From Geminocystis sp. NIES-3708 (GTDB lineage Bacteria; Cyanobacteriota; Cyanobacteriia; Cyanobacteriales; Cyanobacteriaceae): DNA of 64,000 nucleotides. The translations under genes and the position numbers were made by a program. The DNA lies in NCBI RefSeq assembly GCF_001548095.1, contig NZ_AP014815.1, positions 1,921,656 to 1,985,655 on the forward strand, in the 5' to 3' direction. Positions 1 through 10,020 of the stretch are shown here, one piece after another (position 1 is the first letter of the stretch; each line of letters opens with the position of its first letter). The notes under the pieces were generated by a model, which was not told the origin of the DNA, ran no database searches, and saw only the letters and a list, made by a program, of their open reading frames with translations.

Positions 1-463
1 AAAACTAAGACCGATAAAGATTCTGCTAGTTTATTTTTACTTTTAATTATCATATTTAGAAATATTATTTTTATTTTTAGACTGCTTCGGATTTAATAAT
101 AATATAAATTAGACTTTTTTTAGGTAAAGAAAAGATTAAGAACTTAAATTTTTATAAAATATCCAGACTATTTTTTCTAAATATTATAAACTTATAAATA
201 TCAAATATTCAAATTAATGACCTAAATAGTTAATACGAATAAGGTTAAGAATAAATTAAAGAATTTTATTTTAAATTAATATATAATTTAGTCAAATCTA
301 GCTAAAAATTAAATTAAAATACTCACTCTTTATAATTAATAGTAATTATTTAGATACTGATTTTTATTAATAATATTTATTAGTAAGGTTATAGAACTAA
401 TATTTATTGAATTTTATTATTATTTATAATAAACTCTTATTTTAAAATATTAACAAATTATTT
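1..463. other. AT-rich upstream region without a gene
   Basis: This stretch is extremely A+T rich and every frame is short. It precedes the SphX-like lipoprotein gene. The only structure I can point to is a pair of TTAA cores 11 bp apart near 245-259 (listed separately). No tRNA or recognisable small RNA was seen. Part of it may be the promoter region of a gene lying outside the window. Confidence 0.6.
241..261. promoter_or_regulatory. possible Pho-box-like sequence upstream of the sphX-like gene
   Basis: The block AGGTTAAGAATAAATTAAAG has two TTAA cores spaced 11 bp, the periodicity of cyanobacterial Pho boxes bound by SphR/PhoB. A very similar block occurs at 11436-11470 near the second phosphate-binding protein gene. 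It lies about 200 bp before the start codon and reads in the reverse sense to the usual CTTAACCT form, so assignment to this gene is uncertain. Confidence 0.35.
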
Positions 464-1504
464 ATGATGAATAATAAATCATTGTTAAAAGGAAAAATTT
501 TGTTATCAGCAGTTATTTTATCAACATTATCTGCTTGTGGTAGCACAAAAAATCAAGAATCAAAAAATATAATAGTAGATGGTTCAAGTACTGTGTTTCC
601 TATTACTAATTTAATTGTGGAAAAATTCAATGCCTCCAATAAAGAAAACATTGAAGCAGAATCTAATTTTTCAGGCTCAATTGGTGGATTTAGAAAATTT
701 TGTCAAGGTGAAACAGACATAAATAATTCTTCTGTACCTATTCCTCAAACCTTTATGACACAATGTAAAAAGAATGGGGTTGCCTATATCGAGTTACCCG
801 TTGCTTTTGATGCTTTAACGGTGGTAACTAATCCTGCTAATGATTGGGCAAAAACCATCACCGTAGAAGAATTAAAAACTATGTGGCAACCATCGGCAGA
901 AAATAAGATTACTCGTTGGAATCAAGTTAATAATCAATGGGCAGATAAGCCATTAAATTTATTTGGTGCAGATAGAGATTCTGGTACATTTGAATATTTT
1001 ACAGTGGCTATCATTGGCGAAGAAAATAGTCGGAATGATTATGTATTTAGCGAAGATGACAATACACTGGTTCAAGGTGTAATACAAGATCCTAACGCCC
1101 TTGGCTATTTTGGTTATGCTTACTATTCGAAACATAAAGACAAGTTACAACCAGTAGCCGTTGATAGTGGTAGCGGTGGAATTTTACCCTCCGATGAAAC
1201 CATCAAAAATAATAGCTATCGCCCTTTAACTCGTCCTTTATTTATCTATGTTAACGCCAAAAAAGCCCAAGAAAATAAAGCCTTAGCTAAGTTTGTCACT
1301 TTCTATTTAGATAATGCTTCTCAAATTGTTCATAAAGTGGGTTATTTACCATTACCAGATTCAGCTTATAAAGTTGCCTTAATTCATTTTAATAAAAATC
1401 AAGTCGGCACAGTATTTAATGGTAAACCCGAACTTAATGCGACTATAAATGAATTACTAAATAGAACTTATGCGGCGGAAGGTAAAGAAGGCTATGTATT
1501 TTAA
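464..1504 (+). CDS. sphX: PstS/SphX-type phosphate-binding lipoprotein
   Basis: This is a 346-residue periplasmic solute-binding protein of the PstS superfamily. A hydrophobic signal sequence ends in the lipobox LSAC with the lipidated Cys at residue 25, so it should be anchored to the outer face of the inner membrane. The phosphate-ligand segments are visible: DGSSTVFP (about 39-46), SGSIGGF (about 70-76) and RDSGTFEYF (about 161-169). The DGSSTV form and the lipobox resemble the cyanobacterial SphX branch, which is known from phosphate-starvation responses; the symbol is by similarity. It stands alone, without pstCAB genes, and ends facing argF. Start: ATG at 464; a second ATG follows immediately at 467. 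Confidence 0.85.
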   Translation: MMNNKSLLKGKILLSAVILSTLSACGSTKNQESKNIIVDGSSTVFPITNLIVEKFNASNKENIEAESNFSGSIGGFRKFCQGETDINNSSVPIPQTFMTQCKKNGVAYIELPVAFDALTVVTNPANDWAKTITVEELKTMWQPSAENKITRWNQVNNQWADKPLNLFGADRDSGTFEYFTVAIIGEENSRNDYVFSEDDNTLVQGVIQDPNALGYFGYAYYSKHKDKLQPVAVDSGSGGILPSDETIKNNSYRPLTRPLFIYVNAKKAQENKALAKFVTFYLDNASQIVHKVGYLPLPDSAYKVALIHFNKNQVGTVFNGKPELNATINELLNRTYAAEGKEGYVF

Positions 1505-1566
1505 ACCTCAAAAGTAATTAGACTTTTCAGTGGGTAAAATTTGATAAGCTAAGACGCATTTAACTT

Positions 1567-1755
1567 ACCTGAGTTCGAGAGAAGAAAAACGGTGAAGACG
1601 AGACAGGTAGAGAAGTGGACAAGTAGAATGGAAGAAAACCTCTCAATATTCGATGCACTTTTGAGAGAACTTTATTAATTCACAAGAGATACAATCTTCA
1701 TGTCTGCCTGTCTTCCAAGTCAGTTCTTATTAATAATTTTACATTGAACTCAGCT
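1567..1755 (+). repeat. dispersed imperfect-palindrome repeat, copy A
   Basis: About 189 bp bounded by an inverted pair: ACCTGAGTTCGA at the left and TTGAACTCAGCT at the right. Inside are GACAGGTAGAGAAGTGGACA near 1602 and, in opposite sense, TGTCTGCCTGTCTTCCAAGT near 1701, so the element can fold back on itself. The same arrangement occurs at 22664-22841, 44672-44841 and 53265-53449. This copy sits between the convergent sphX-like and argF genes, ending 13 bp from the argF stop codon. It may be a MITE or a structured 3' element; it has no coding capacity. Confidence 0.8.
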
Positions 1756-1767
1756 TACAAATTAACT

Positions 1768-2694
1768 TTACGTATCAGTTAAGCCTAACAAACAAGCCAT
1801 TAAAGCCTTTTGTGCGTGCATTCTATTCTCCGCTTGATCCCATATACGAGATTGTTTACCTTCCATTACTTCCGTTGTAATCTCTTTTTCTCGATAGGCA
1901 GGAAGACAATGAAGAATGATTGCCGAATCATCAGCAAGGTTAACTAATTCTTGGTTTATTTGATAAGATTGAAAAATAGGAATTCTTTGAGCAGTTTCTT
2001 CTTCTTGCCCCATACTTGCCCATACATCAGTATATAAAACTTGAGCATTTTCTGAGGCGGCTTTAGCATCATTGGTAATTGTAACTTGTTCAGGTCTGGT
2101 GGCTAAGGATTGAGCTTGTTTGACAATATCAAGATTGGGTAAATAACCTTCAGGGGTAGCGATGCGCACATTCATCCCCATTAAAACACCTCCGAGTAAA
2201 AGAGAATGAGCTACATTATTACCATCTCCTAAATAAGTCATGGTGATACCTTCTAAAGTGCCAAAAGATTCTTGAATAGTTTGTAAATCTGCTAGAATTT
2301 GGCATGGATGCTCTAAATCTGTCAAAGCGTTGATAATAGGAATATTGCTATAGTCAGCAAAAGTTTGTATATCCTCTTGGGCAAAGGTACGAATGGCGAG
2401 TATATCCAGATAACGATCTAATACTCTAGCTGTATCTTCCAAAGGTTCTCCTCTACCTACTTGAGTACGACTAGGATTTAAGTCAATAACGTTACCACCC
2501 AATTGGTACATTGCCACGCTAAAAGATACACGAGTGCGGGTAGAGGCTTTATAAAATAACAATCCTAAGGTTTTATTGTAGTTAAATTTTTCTTTGCTAC
2601 CTTTTAAATCCGCCGCTAAATTCAAAACTGTATTGATTTCTTCTTGGTTTAAGTCAGCGATACTTAATAAATCTCTACCTGTTAAATTACTCAT
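1768..2694 (-). CDS. argF: ornithine carbamoyltransferase
   Basis: A 308-residue enzyme of arginine synthesis that carbamoylates ornithine to citrulline in the cytoplasm. The carbamoyl-phosphate signature STRTR is at residues 51-55, the HPCQ motif follows in the segment LEHPCQILADL, and the ornithine-specific HCLP motif is at about 262-265. Length is normal for the family. The gene is monocistronic here, divergent from rimP, and its stop codon is 13 bp from repeat copy A. Confidence is high because all signature motifs are intact; aspartate carbamoyltransferase is excluded by HCLP and the DVWASMG segment. Confidence 0.96.
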   Translation of the reverse strand: MSNLTGRDLLSIADLNQEEINTVLNLAADLKGSKEKFNYNKTLGLLFYKASTRTRVSFSVAMYQLGGNVIDLNPSRTQVGRGEPLEDTARVLDRYLDILAIRTFAQEDIQTFADYSNIPIINALTDLEHPCQILADLQTIQESFGTLEGITMTYLGDGNNVAHSLLLGGVLMGMNVRIATPEGYLPNLDIVKQAQSLATRPEQVTITNDAKAASENAQVLYTDVWASMGQEEETAQRIPIFQSYQINQELVNLADDSAIILHCLPAYREKEITTEVMEGKQSRIWDQAENRMHAQKALMACLLGLTDT

Positions 2695-2922
2695 AAATTA
2701 AAGATTACTTCTCGAATAATTTTCATATCTTAACCCAGATTCATAATCCATAAATTAACCGTTATGGAAATTTTATGCTATGATATTAATCAACTAAAAC
2801 TCTACGTTTTCATGATCTTTACCATTAAGTTAAACTATTCAGATCATCTCAACGTCATAGAATTTATGCGAAAAAGCATCTGAAACAGTGAAATAGGGAA
2901 TTAGTGACAATACCATCGACAG

Positions 2923-2945
2923 AGTGGGTACAACCCGCTTTTTTT
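2923..2945 (+). terminator. terminator-like hairpin in the rimP-nusA leader
   Basis: AGTGGGT, a three-base loop ACA, ACCCGCT, then seven T residues form a textbook intrinsic terminator. It ends only 41 bp before the rimP start codon, and the gene on the other side (argF) points away, so it would cut transcripts heading into rimP-nusA. It therefore looks like a leader attenuator of the operon that encodes NusA. rimP leaders with a comparable hairpin are known in proteobacteria; equivalence here is inference. Confidence 0.65.
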
Positions 2946-2986
2946 ATTGCTTTTTATCATTATTCTATTGACTTTTTATCCAATTT

Positions 2987-3457
2987 ATGAATCATCCCCT
3001 GATCCCCAGCATCACAGAAATAGCTAAATCGATAGCCCAAGATTTAAACCTCGAAATAGTCAATTTGGTATTTCAAACCAACAAAAATCCTCCACTATTA
3101 AGGATTGATATTCGCAATTTATCAGGGGAGACCAGTCTTGATGATTGTGAAAAATTTAGTCGTTTATTAGAAGAAAATCTTGATGCAAAAGACATCATTC
3201 CTTCGGCTTATATGTTAGAAATTTCAAGTCCGGGAATTGGCGAAAACTTGACTAGCGACAGGGAATTTATTAGTTTTAAAGGTTTTCCTGTGATTGTTGA
3301 AACTAATATAGAGTATAAAAAACACACTCAATGGCATGGAAACCTACAAAGTAGAGATGAAAAAGCAATACATATCAACTGTAAAGGCAAAATGGTAGCT
3401 ATTCCTAGAGAAATTGTCACAAAAGTTCAACTAGAGAATAACCAAGAAAAAGACTAA
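2987..3457 (+). CDS. rimP: ribosome maturation factor RimP
   Basis: A 156-residue protein matching RimP, which helps mature the 30S ribosomal subunit. The two-domain layout is visible: an N-terminal alpha/beta half with LRIDIRN and SLDDCEKFSRLLEE (about 37-68), the conserved YMLEISSPG motif (about 75-83), and a short SH3-like C-terminal half. It is the first gene of the conserved rimP-nusA-ylxR-infB order. The ATG at 2987 is the first in frame after the leader hairpin. No frameshift or oddity. Confidence 0.93.
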   Translation: MNHPLIPSITEIAKSIAQDLNLEIVNLVFQTNKNPPLLRIDIRNLSGETSLDDCEKFSRLLEENLDAKDIIPSAYMLEISSPGIGENLTSDREFISFKGFPVIVETNIEYKKHTQWHGNLQSRDEKAIHINCKGKMVAIPREIVTKVQLENNQEKD

Positions 3458-3506
3458 AAAAATTAATTATTAATTATCAACTATTCACTATAAATTATTA
3501 ACTATT

Positions 3507-4655
3507 ATGAGTATCGTTAAATTACCGGGTTTAAAAATGCTGATTGAAGAAATCAGTAAAAGTCATAACTTACCAGAAAATTCTGTGAAAGAAGCCTTGA
3601 GAGAGGCACTATTTAAAGGTTATGAGCGTTTTCGTCGTTCAAAACAGACCAATTCTCATCCTTTTGGAGATGACTATTTCGATAATTTTAGACTAGAGCT
3701 TGATGTCGAAGAAGAAGGATTCAGAGTTTTAGCACTGAAAATGGTTACGGAATCAGTACAAGAACCTGACCATCAAATTTCCTTAGATGAGGTACAAGAG
3801 TTCAATGACGAAGTACAGCTTGGAAACGAAGTTTTAGTTGATGTAACTCCTGAACAAAAAGACTTTGGACGTATGGCGGCTATACAAACTAAACAGGTAT
3901 TGCAACAAAAATTAAAAGATCAACAAAGGGCTATTATTCAAGAGGAATTTAAAGAATTAGAAGGGACAGTTTTACAAGCAAAGGTACTTCGTTTTGAACG
4001 TCAATCTGTGATTATGACTCTTCAAAGTGCCCATGGAAGACCAGAAGTTGAAGCTGAATTACCCCATCATGAACAGATTGCCAGTGATAATTACCGTGCA
4101 AATGCTAGTTTTAAGGTTTATCTCAAAAAAGTCCGAGAAGGCTCTCAAAGAGGACCTCAACTGCTGGTATCTCGTGCTGATGCTGGTTTAGTCGTTTATC
4201 TTTTTGATAATGAAGTCCCTGAATTTGAAGAAGGAGTTGTCCGAATTGTGGCGATCGCCAGAGAAGCAAATCCTCATAATCGTTCTGTGAATGCTCGAAC
4301 AAAAATTGCGGTGGATACCTTAGAAAGAGACGTTGATCCAGTGGGAGCGTGTATTGGAGCAAGGGGATCACGTATTCAAGCAGTGGTAAATGAACTTAAA
4401 GGCGAAAAAATAGACGTAATTCGTTGGTCACCTGATCCAGCTACTTATATTGCTAACTCTTTAAGTCCAGCTCAAATTGATCTGGTAAAATTAATTAATC
4501 CAGAAGAAAAACAATCTTTGGTCATCGTACCAGATAATCATTTAAGTTTAGCTATCGGTAAAGAAGGGCAAAATGTTCGTCTTGCAGCACGGTTGACAGG
4601 TTGGAAAATTGACATCAAATCAAAGTCAAAATACGCTGATGAAGAATCTGAATAA
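3507..4655 (+). CDS. nusA: transcription termination/antitermination protein NusA
   Basis: A 382-residue NusA with the N-terminal RNA-polymerase-binding domain, an S1 domain in the middle (about 135-200), and two KH domains: the first around GACIGARGSRI (about 278) and the second around AIGKEGQNVRLAARL (about 348). It ends shortly after KH2, so the acidic C-terminal repeats of enterobacterial NusA are absent, which is the usual cyanobacterial form. It starts 49 bp after rimP, and its last codons overlap ylxR. NusA modulates pausing and termination; the hairpin before rimP could allow feedback on its own operon (inference). Confidence 0.95.
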   Translation: MSIVKLPGLKMLIEEISKSHNLPENSVKEALREALFKGYERFRRSKQTNSHPFGDDYFDNFRLELDVEEEGFRVLALKMVTESVQEPDHQISLDEVQEFNDEVQLGNEVLVDVTPEQKDFGRMAAIQTKQVLQQKLKDQQRAIIQEEFKELEGTVLQAKVLRFERQSVIMTLQSAHGRPEVEAELPHHEQIASDNYRANASFKVYLKKVREGSQRGPQLLVSRADAGLVVYLFDNEVPEFEEGVVRIVAIAREANPHNRSVNARTKIAVDTLERDVDPVGACIGARGSRIQAVVNELKGEKIDVIRWSPDPATYIANSLSPAQIDLVKLINPEEKQSLVIVPDNHLSLAIGKEGQNVRLAARLTGWKIDIKSKSKYADEESE

Positions 4656-4920
4656 ACAAAAAAATTATCGACGCTGTATCAGTTGTCATAAAGTCGGAGA
4701 GCGAAAAGAATTTTTGCGTATTGTCAGAGTTTATCCAGAGCAAAAAGTTTCTTTAGATCAGGGTATGGGAAGATCTGCTTATATTTGTCCTCAAGCTCAA
4801 TGTTTGAATTTAGCTCAAAAAAAAAAGCGTTTACCGAGGGCTTTAAAAACGGATATTCCCCTAGAAATTTATGAAAGACTTTGGCAAAAACTAGAATATC
4901 AAGAAAAAATGGACAAGTAG
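4639..4920 (+). CDS. ylxR: YlxR family RNA-binding protein (DUF448)
   Basis: A small basic protein with the YlxR signature: RRCISCHKVGERKEFLRIVR near the start, then GRSAYIC and C..LAQKKKRLPRALK. YlxR is a putative RNA-binding protein almost always found between nusA and infB, exactly as here. I chose the ATG at 4639, giving 93 residues and a 17-base overlap with nusA; an in-frame ATG at 4609 would add ten polar residues not expected in the family. The overlap suggests translational coupling to nusA. Confidence 0.88.
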   Translation: MKNLNKQKNYRRCISCHKVGERKEFLRIVRVYPEQKVSLDQGMGRSAYICPQAQCLNLAQKKKRLPRALKTDIPLEIYERLWQKLEYQEKMDK

Positions 4921-5100
4921 AAGAAAAAATATTAGTTATTAATTGTTCATTATTAATTATTCATTGTTACTCACTTTTTCAGAAAAATTATCATAATAGT
5001 AGATATTGATCAATAGGATTATAAAAATAACCAAAGCCTATTGAACAGTTAATTATTAAATTTAATATTTAAGATCTAATTAAAATTTACCAAAAACGGT

Positions 5101-5106
5101 TATAAT
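5101..5106 (+). promoter_or_regulatory. putative -10 box for infB
   Basis: A perfect TATAAT lies 26 bp before the infB start codon in the 211 bp gap after ylxR. I see no good -35 hexamer at the usual spacing, so this is a possible internal promoter only. It could explain the unusually long gap in an otherwise tight operon. Confidence 0.4.
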
Positions 5107-5131
5107 ATAGTACACTTAGGGCAATTTGTGG

Positions 5132-8100
5132 ATGAAAAACGGAAAAGTAAGAATATACGATTTATCAAAAGAGCTTGCGTTAGATAATAAGGACGTATTA
5201 GATATATGTGCCAAATTATCCATTGATGTGAAAAATCATAGTAGTACCATCACTGAATCTCAAGCTCAGAATATAAAAGAAGCAGCCAAAAACTATCATA
5301 TGACATCTGCCAATAACCAAGTCAAAAAAAATATCAGTAAAGAATCAAAAAATCCTCCTGCGTCAGACTTGAAACCAAAAAATAAAAAACCCGAAATACT
5401 AGCTATATATTCTAGTAACAATACTGAAACATCAACCTTGGAGAACCCAAAGGAAAATCTTACCCTTTTAACTCCTCCCCGTCCTCAGATGCCCTCATCT
5501 TCTGGGGAAAATGCTTCTGTAAAAGTAACACCATCAGTATCTAGTCCAGAAAAAGAACTCAAAGGATCACCCCCACGACCTCAAATAAGTGGAAATAAAC
5601 CAGCAACTAAGTCAATTCCTATCACTCATATTGATAAATCAAAGAGTAATGAGAATAAATTATCAGTGGAAATTCCTGAGAAAAACTCTGCTTCTAATGA
5701 GGATGATAAAAGACCAAAACCAAAAATTAATAATAAAAATAAAACTAATCCTCCTCGTCGTTCAAAAAATGGTCAACCTCGAAAGGAAGGAAATGAAACC
5801 ATTGAAGTTATAGATCAAGAACCAACCATAAAACCTGTTAAAAAACCTTTAACCTCTAAGGAGGAAAATTTTACAGGCATTGAAAATAAAGCAACTCCAA
5901 AACCAAAATTACACAGACCTCCTCAACGACCTGCGGCTATTATTGAAACAGATTTGGATGTTGATGATGATTTGGAAGAAAAGTCTCTCACTCCAGATGA
6001 TGATTTTGAATCAGAACCCATCTTACTAGAAAAACCCACAAGAGCGAAACAAAAACCGAAAAAACCTTTAAATAAAGGCGAAGAAGCTACTTGGGAAGAT
6101 GATGATGATTCTAAAGAAAGTAAGAAAACCGTTAAAAAACGTCGCTCTTTAGTTATTGATGACGATGATGATGATTTAGATGATCTCTTAGATGATGATC
6201 TTGATGAGAGTCTTAGTCTAGCTTTAGCTCGTCCCGAAAAACTCGCTAGTGAGCAACCAAAAGCACCAGAAAAAAGTCGTGCGCCGAGAAGACAAAAACC
6301 AAAATTAGATAAAACTGATTTTAAAGCAGATAAAAAACTAAAATCAGATAAGCAAGAATTACCAGAATTTATTATTCTCAAACAAAATCCTACTTTAAGG
6401 GATTTAGCTGAATTACTCAATACCCCTGATACAGAAATCATTAAGTTACTTTTCTTTAAAGGTATTGCGGTTAATATTACTGAAACTCTCGATCTCGAAA
6501 TTGCAAAAATTGTTGCCTCTGATTTGGGTGTCGAAGTAATCACGGAAGAGGAAAAAGCCAGTGCTGCCAAAACCGAGATGATTATGGAAACAGATTTGGA
6601 CAAATTACAAAATCGTCCTCCTGTTGTCACTATCATGGGTCACGTGGATCATGGTAAAACTACCTTGTTGGATTCCATTAGAAACACAAAAGTTGTACAA
6701 GGAGAAGCTGGGGGAATTACTCAGCATATTGGTGCATATCATGTGGATGTGGAACATGAAGGCAAAACTCAACAAATTGTATTCTTAGATACTCCCGGTC
6801 ATGAAGCCTTTACTGCAATGCGTGCAAGGGGAGCAAAAGTTACAGATATAGCTGTTTTAGTGGTAGCGGCTGATGATGGTGTCAGACCTCAAACGAAAGA
6901 AGCCATTAGTCATGCAAGGGCTGCAAAAGTTCCGATTGTCGTTGCTATCAATAAAGTTGATAAACCTGACGCAAATCCTGATCGTGTTAAACAAGAATTA
7001 GTGGATTTACAGTTAGTGCCTGAAGATTGGGGCGGTGATACCGTTATGGTTCCTGTCAGTGCTTTAAATGGTCAAAATTTAGATACTCTCTTAGAAATGA
7101 TCGTTTTAGTGTCAGAAATGGAACAACTTTCTGCTAACCCCGATCGTCTAGCTAAAGGTACAGTAATCGAGGCGCACTTAGATCGTGCGAGAGGTCCTGT
7201 TGCTACTTTATTAGTTCAAAATGGAACTTTAAGAGTTGGGGATGTTATCGTTGCTGGTTCAGTGTCAGGTAAGATTAGAGCAATGATTGATGATCGTGGA
7301 GATAAAGTCGAAGCAGCTACTCCTTCTTTTGCTGTAGAAATTCTCGGTCTAAATGAAGTTCCTGCGGCTGGAGATGAATTTGATGTTTATAAAAATGAGA
7401 AAGAAGCTAAAGCTATCGCTGAAAGTCGTGCATCAGATCAAAGAGATACTCGCTTACAACAGGCTATGTCTTCTCGTCGGGTCACATTAAGTACTTTATC
7501 AGCTCAAGCACAACAAGGAGAATTAAAAGAACTTAATTTAATCCTCAAAGCAGATGTACAAGGCTCTGTAGAAGCGATTTTAGGGTCTTTGAAACAATTA
7601 CCCCAAAAAGAGGTTCAAATTCGAGTATTACTATCTAATGCTGGAGAAATCACAGAAACTGATGTGGACTTAGCGGCGGCTAGTGGTGCAGTAATCATCG
7701 GATTTAATACGACTTTAGCTCCTAATGCTCGACAAGCCGCTGAACAAGAAGGAGTTGATATTCGGGAATATAATGTAATTTATAAATTGCTTGATGAAAT
7801 TGAAGGAGCAATGGAAGGATTACTTGATCCTGAAGAAGTAGAAGAAAGTCTTGGTACTGCTCAAGTAAGAGCTGTCTTTGCCGTGGGTAAAGGTGCTGTC
7901 GCTGGTTGTTATGTGACTTCAGGAAAAGTGGTTAGAAATCGCTTAATTCGAGTGTTACGTAATGGTAAAGTTGTTTATAGTGGCAATTTAGATTCTCTTC
8001 GTCGTGTTAAAGATGATGTAAAAGAAGTTGCTTCTGGTTTTGAATGCGGTATTGCTATCAATAAATTTAGTGATTGGCAAGATGGTGATCAAATTGAAGC

Positions 8101-8140
8101 TTACGAAATGGTATTTAAACGTCGAACTTTAACTCAATAG
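5132..8140 (+). CDS. infB: translation initiation factor IF-2
   Basis: A large GTPase that places initiator tRNA on the 30S subunit. Domains in order: a first IF2_N module at the N-terminus ([11 protein letters not shown]), a long low-complexity Lys/Pro/Asp linker of about 400 residues including an Asp run near 6160-6200, a second IF2_N region ([10 protein letters not shown]), then the GTPase with [11 protein letters not shown] (about residue 503), DTPGHEAF and NKVDKP, followed by the domain II-IV tail. The start is taken as ATG 5132 (1002 residues); a TTG two codons upstream is in frame but has no better ribosome site. The long charged linker is typical of cyanobacterial IF-2. Last gene of the nusA operon. 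Confidence 0.96.
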   Translation: MKNGKVRIYDLSKELALDNKDVLDICAKLSIDVKNHSSTITESQAQNIKEAAKNYHMTSANNQVKKNISKESKNPPASDLKPKNKKPEILAIYSSNNTETSTLENPKENLTLLTPPRPQMPSSSGENASVKVTPSVSSPEKELKGSPPRPQISGNKPATKSIPITHIDKSKSNENKLSVEIPEKNSASNEDDKRPKPKINNKNKTNPPRRSKNGQPRKEGNETIEVIDQEPTIKPVKKPLTSKEENFTGIENKATPKPKLHRPPQRPAAIIETDLDVDDDLEEKSLTPDDDFESEPILLEKPTRAKQKPKKPLNKGEEATWEDDDDSKESKKTVKKRRSLVIDDDDDDLDDLLDDDLDESLSLALARPEKLASEQPKAPEKSRAPRRQKPKLDKTDFKADKKLKSDKQELPEFIILKQNPTLRDLAELLNTPDTEIIKLLFFKGIAVNITETLDLEIAKIVASDLGVEVITEEEKASAAKTEMIMETDLDKLQNRPPVVTIMGHVDHGKTTLLDSIRNTKVVQGEAGGITQHIGAYHVDVEHEGKTQQIVFLDTPGHEAFTAMRARGAKVTDIAVLVVAADDGVRPQTKEAISHARAAKVPIVVAINKVDKPDANPDRVKQELVDLQLVPEDWGGDTVMVPVSALNGQNLDTLLEMIVLVSEMEQLSANPDRLAKGTVIEAHLDRARGPVATLLVQNGTLRVGDVIVAGSVSGKIRAMIDDRGDKVEAATPSFAVEILGLNEVPAAGDEFDVYKNEKEAKAIAESRASDQRDTRLQQAMSSRRVTLSTLSAQAQQGELKELNLILKADVQGSVEAILGSLKQLPQKEVQIRVLLSNAGEITETDVDLAAASGAVIIGFNTTLAPNARQAAEQEGVDIREYNVIYKLLDEIEGAMEGLLDPEEVEESLGTAQVRAVFAVGKGAVAGCYVTSGKVVRNRLIRVLRNGKVVYSGNLDSLRRVKDDVKEVASGFECGIAINKFSDWQDGDQIEAYEMVFKRRTLTQ

Positions 8141-8220
8141 ACTTTTTGTAAAAGTTAGACATTGATGTACAAGACAATTAACAGTTAACTTGTCTCTTTT
8201 TAAAATCAAAAGTTGAGAAA

Positions 8221-8252
8221 TAGTAAGGGTTAATAATATTTCACCCTTACTA
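8221..8252. terminator. hairpin after infB
   Basis: TAGTAAGGGT and ACCCTTACTA form a perfect 10 bp stem with a 12-base loop, 81 bp past the infB stop. It lacks a T run directly after it (TAAAAAAG follows), so it may be a processing or protective hairpin rather than a full terminator. It stands next to the second hairpin at 8267-8302. Confidence 0.5.
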
Positions 8253-8266
8253 TAAAAAAGTATAGG

Positions 8267-8302
8267 ATGTTGGCTACTTTTATTCAAAAACCCAACATTT
8301 TT
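8267..8302 (+). terminator. probable terminator between infB and the CocE-type hydrolase
   Basis: ATGTTGG pairs with CCAACAT (7 bp) across an 18-base loop, followed by a short T run. It ends only 7 bp before the hydrolase start codon at 8310, so either it terminates infB transcripts close to the next gene or the hydrolase starts at the downstream ATG at 8340. Confidence 0.5.
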
Positions 8303-8309
8303 AATTCCT

Positions 8310-9941
8310 ATGTTAGAAATAATCAAAAAAACTGCCTCAATGGTGACTCGTGACGGCATTAAGTTAACTGCTGATATTTATCGCCCCGTCATTACCGAAA
8401 AGTTACCTGTTTTATTGATGCGTCAACCCTATGGAAAAGCGATCGCTTCAACGGTAGTTTATGCACATCCAAAATGGTATGCCCGTCAAGGCTATATTGT
8501 TGTGGTTCAAGATGTAAGAGGTAGAGGGGATTCGGAGGGAGAGTTTCAGTTATTTGAAACAGAAATTGAAGATGGTTATGATACTCTTGATTGGGTGTCA
8601 AATTTAGAAGGCTGTAATGGCAAAATCGGGATGTATGGTTTTTCTTACCAAGGAATGACTCAGCTATATTGTGCCATTAGTCAACATTCGGCATTAAAAA
8701 CTATTTGCCCTGCGATGATTGCCTATGATTTATACTCAGATTGGGCTTATGAAAATGACGCTTTTTGTTATGAATTAAATTTAGCTTGGGCGATACAATT
8801 AGCCGCAGAAACTGCACGATTAAAAAATGATTTAACCGCTTATAAAATACTTTATTTAGCCAGTCGTAATTTACCTGTTAATGATATTCCTATTATTTTG
8901 GAAGAGGTTTTAAGAAAATATTGTCCTAGTAATTTTTATTATCAATGGTTAAGTCATTCTAAAAATAGTAATTATTGGCTTAATTTATCTCCAAAAACTT
9001 ATTTTGATAATATTGATTTACCAATGCTTCATATTGGTGGTTGGTTCGATACTTATTTACGAGGTACATTAAATCTATATCATGAAATGAATCAAAAAAG
9101 TGAGTTTCAACAACGTTTAATTATTGGTCCATGGAGTCATCTTCCTTGGGGAAATACTTTAGGAGATCGCTATTATACTCAAGAAGCAAATAACAATATT
9201 AATGAATTACAAATACTTTGGTTCAATAAATATTTAAAAGGTATAGAAAATAATAATTTATCCAACAAAAATATTCAAATATTTCAAATGGGGGGGGATA
9301 AGTGGCTCTATTTAGATAATTATGATAGAAAAAAAGAAATCAAATTTTATTTAAAAAGTACAGGTTTAGCTAATATAACAGATAATAATGGTAAATTAAT
9401 TGTTAATAATAGTAATAATTTTAATATACAAGAAGATATAATTATTCATGATTTTTGGCGTTCACCTCCAAGTTTAGGCGGACATAATAGCATATTAGCA
9501 GGAAGTTTTGATAGAAGTAAATTAGATAATCGTAGTGATATTTTGACTTACACTTCAGATTTTTTAACAGAAGATTTAGAGATAATGAGAGATGTGGAAT
9601 TAATAATTTATGCAACAGCAGATAGCAAAACCTTTGATTTATCGGCTGTGATTTCTCAAGTATTTCCTGATGGAAAAGTTTATAATTTTAGTCAAGGTTA
9701 TATCAAAATAACTGATCATGATGTAAATAAAGTAATCAAATTTAATTTACAATCAACCTGTATTAAAATTCAAAAAAATACAGCTATTCGATTAAGTATT
9801 AGTTGTGCAAGTTTTCCTTCTTATTCTGTTAATATAGGAGAAATTGATAGTAATCATCATAATTTAGCTTTAGACAGAAAACCAATTACTATTAATATTT
9901 TTTCAGGAAAAGATAATCCTTCAGCTGTGTCTTTTTTCTAA
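8310..9941 (+). CDS. CocE/NonD family hydrolase (X-Pro dipeptidyl-peptidase S15 type)
   Basis: A 543-residue serine hydrolase. The N-terminal half is an alpha/beta-hydrolase with TRDGIKLTADIYRP, QDVRGRGDSEGEF, and the nucleophile elbow GFSYQG (Ser about 112); GPWSHLPW (His about 276) fits the catalytic His, with DTYLRG just before it. The C-terminal half is the beta-jelly-roll of the X-Pro peptidase C-terminal domain (AGSFDRSKLDNRSDILTY onwards). Family members act on acyl esters, beta-lactams or X-Pro peptides, so the substrate cannot be stated. The start may be ATG 8340, which would begin MVTRDGIKL as in many relatives. It stands alone. Confidence 0.82.
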   Translation: MLEIIKKTASMVTRDGIKLTADIYRPVITEKLPVLLMRQPYGKAIASTVVYAHPKWYARQGYIVVVQDVRGRGDSEGEFQLFETEIEDGYDTLDWVSNLEGCNGKIGMYGFSYQGMTQLYCAISQHSALKTICPAMIAYDLYSDWAYENDAFCYELNLAWAIQLAAETARLKNDLTAYKILYLASRNLPVNDIPIILEEVLRKYCPSNFYYQWLSHSKNSNYWLNLSPKTYFDNIDLPMLHIGGWFDTYLRGTLNLYHEMNQKSEFQQRLIIGPWSHLPWGNTLGDRYYTQEANNNINELQILWFNKYLKGIENNNLSNKNIQIFQMGGDKWLYLDNYDRKKEIKFYLKSTGLANITDNNGKLIVNNSNNFNIQEDIIIHDFWRSPPSLGGHNSILAGSFDRSKLDNRSDILTYTSDFLTEDLEIMRDVELIIYATADSKTFDLSAVISQVFPDGKVYNFSQGYIKITDHDVNKVIKFNLQSTCIKIQKNTAIRLSISCASFPSYSVNIGEIDSNHHNLALDRKPITINIFSGKDNPSAVSFF

Positions 9942-10020
9942 AAAAATTGGATAAACAAAGAATTTATCTCAATAAAACCTCAGTTTAATATAAAAAATAA
10001 TGAAGATCAACACAGGTAGC

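Noticed and set aside
1505-1767. Structured gap tested as a tRNA or riboswitch
   Set aside because: No cloverleaf or TTCGAATCC arm; the sequence matches three other dispersed repeat copies instead.
4609-4638. N-terminal extension of YlxR from ATG 4609
   Set aside because: The ten added residues overlap nusA further and do not fit the family, whose conserved text begins close to ATG 4639.
5923-6636. Long minus-strand reading frame, Ser-rich, opposite infB
   Set aside because: It mirrors the Asp- and Lys-rich linker of IF-2 (GAT/GAA codons read backwards as Ser/Phe); no start signal or recognisable domain.
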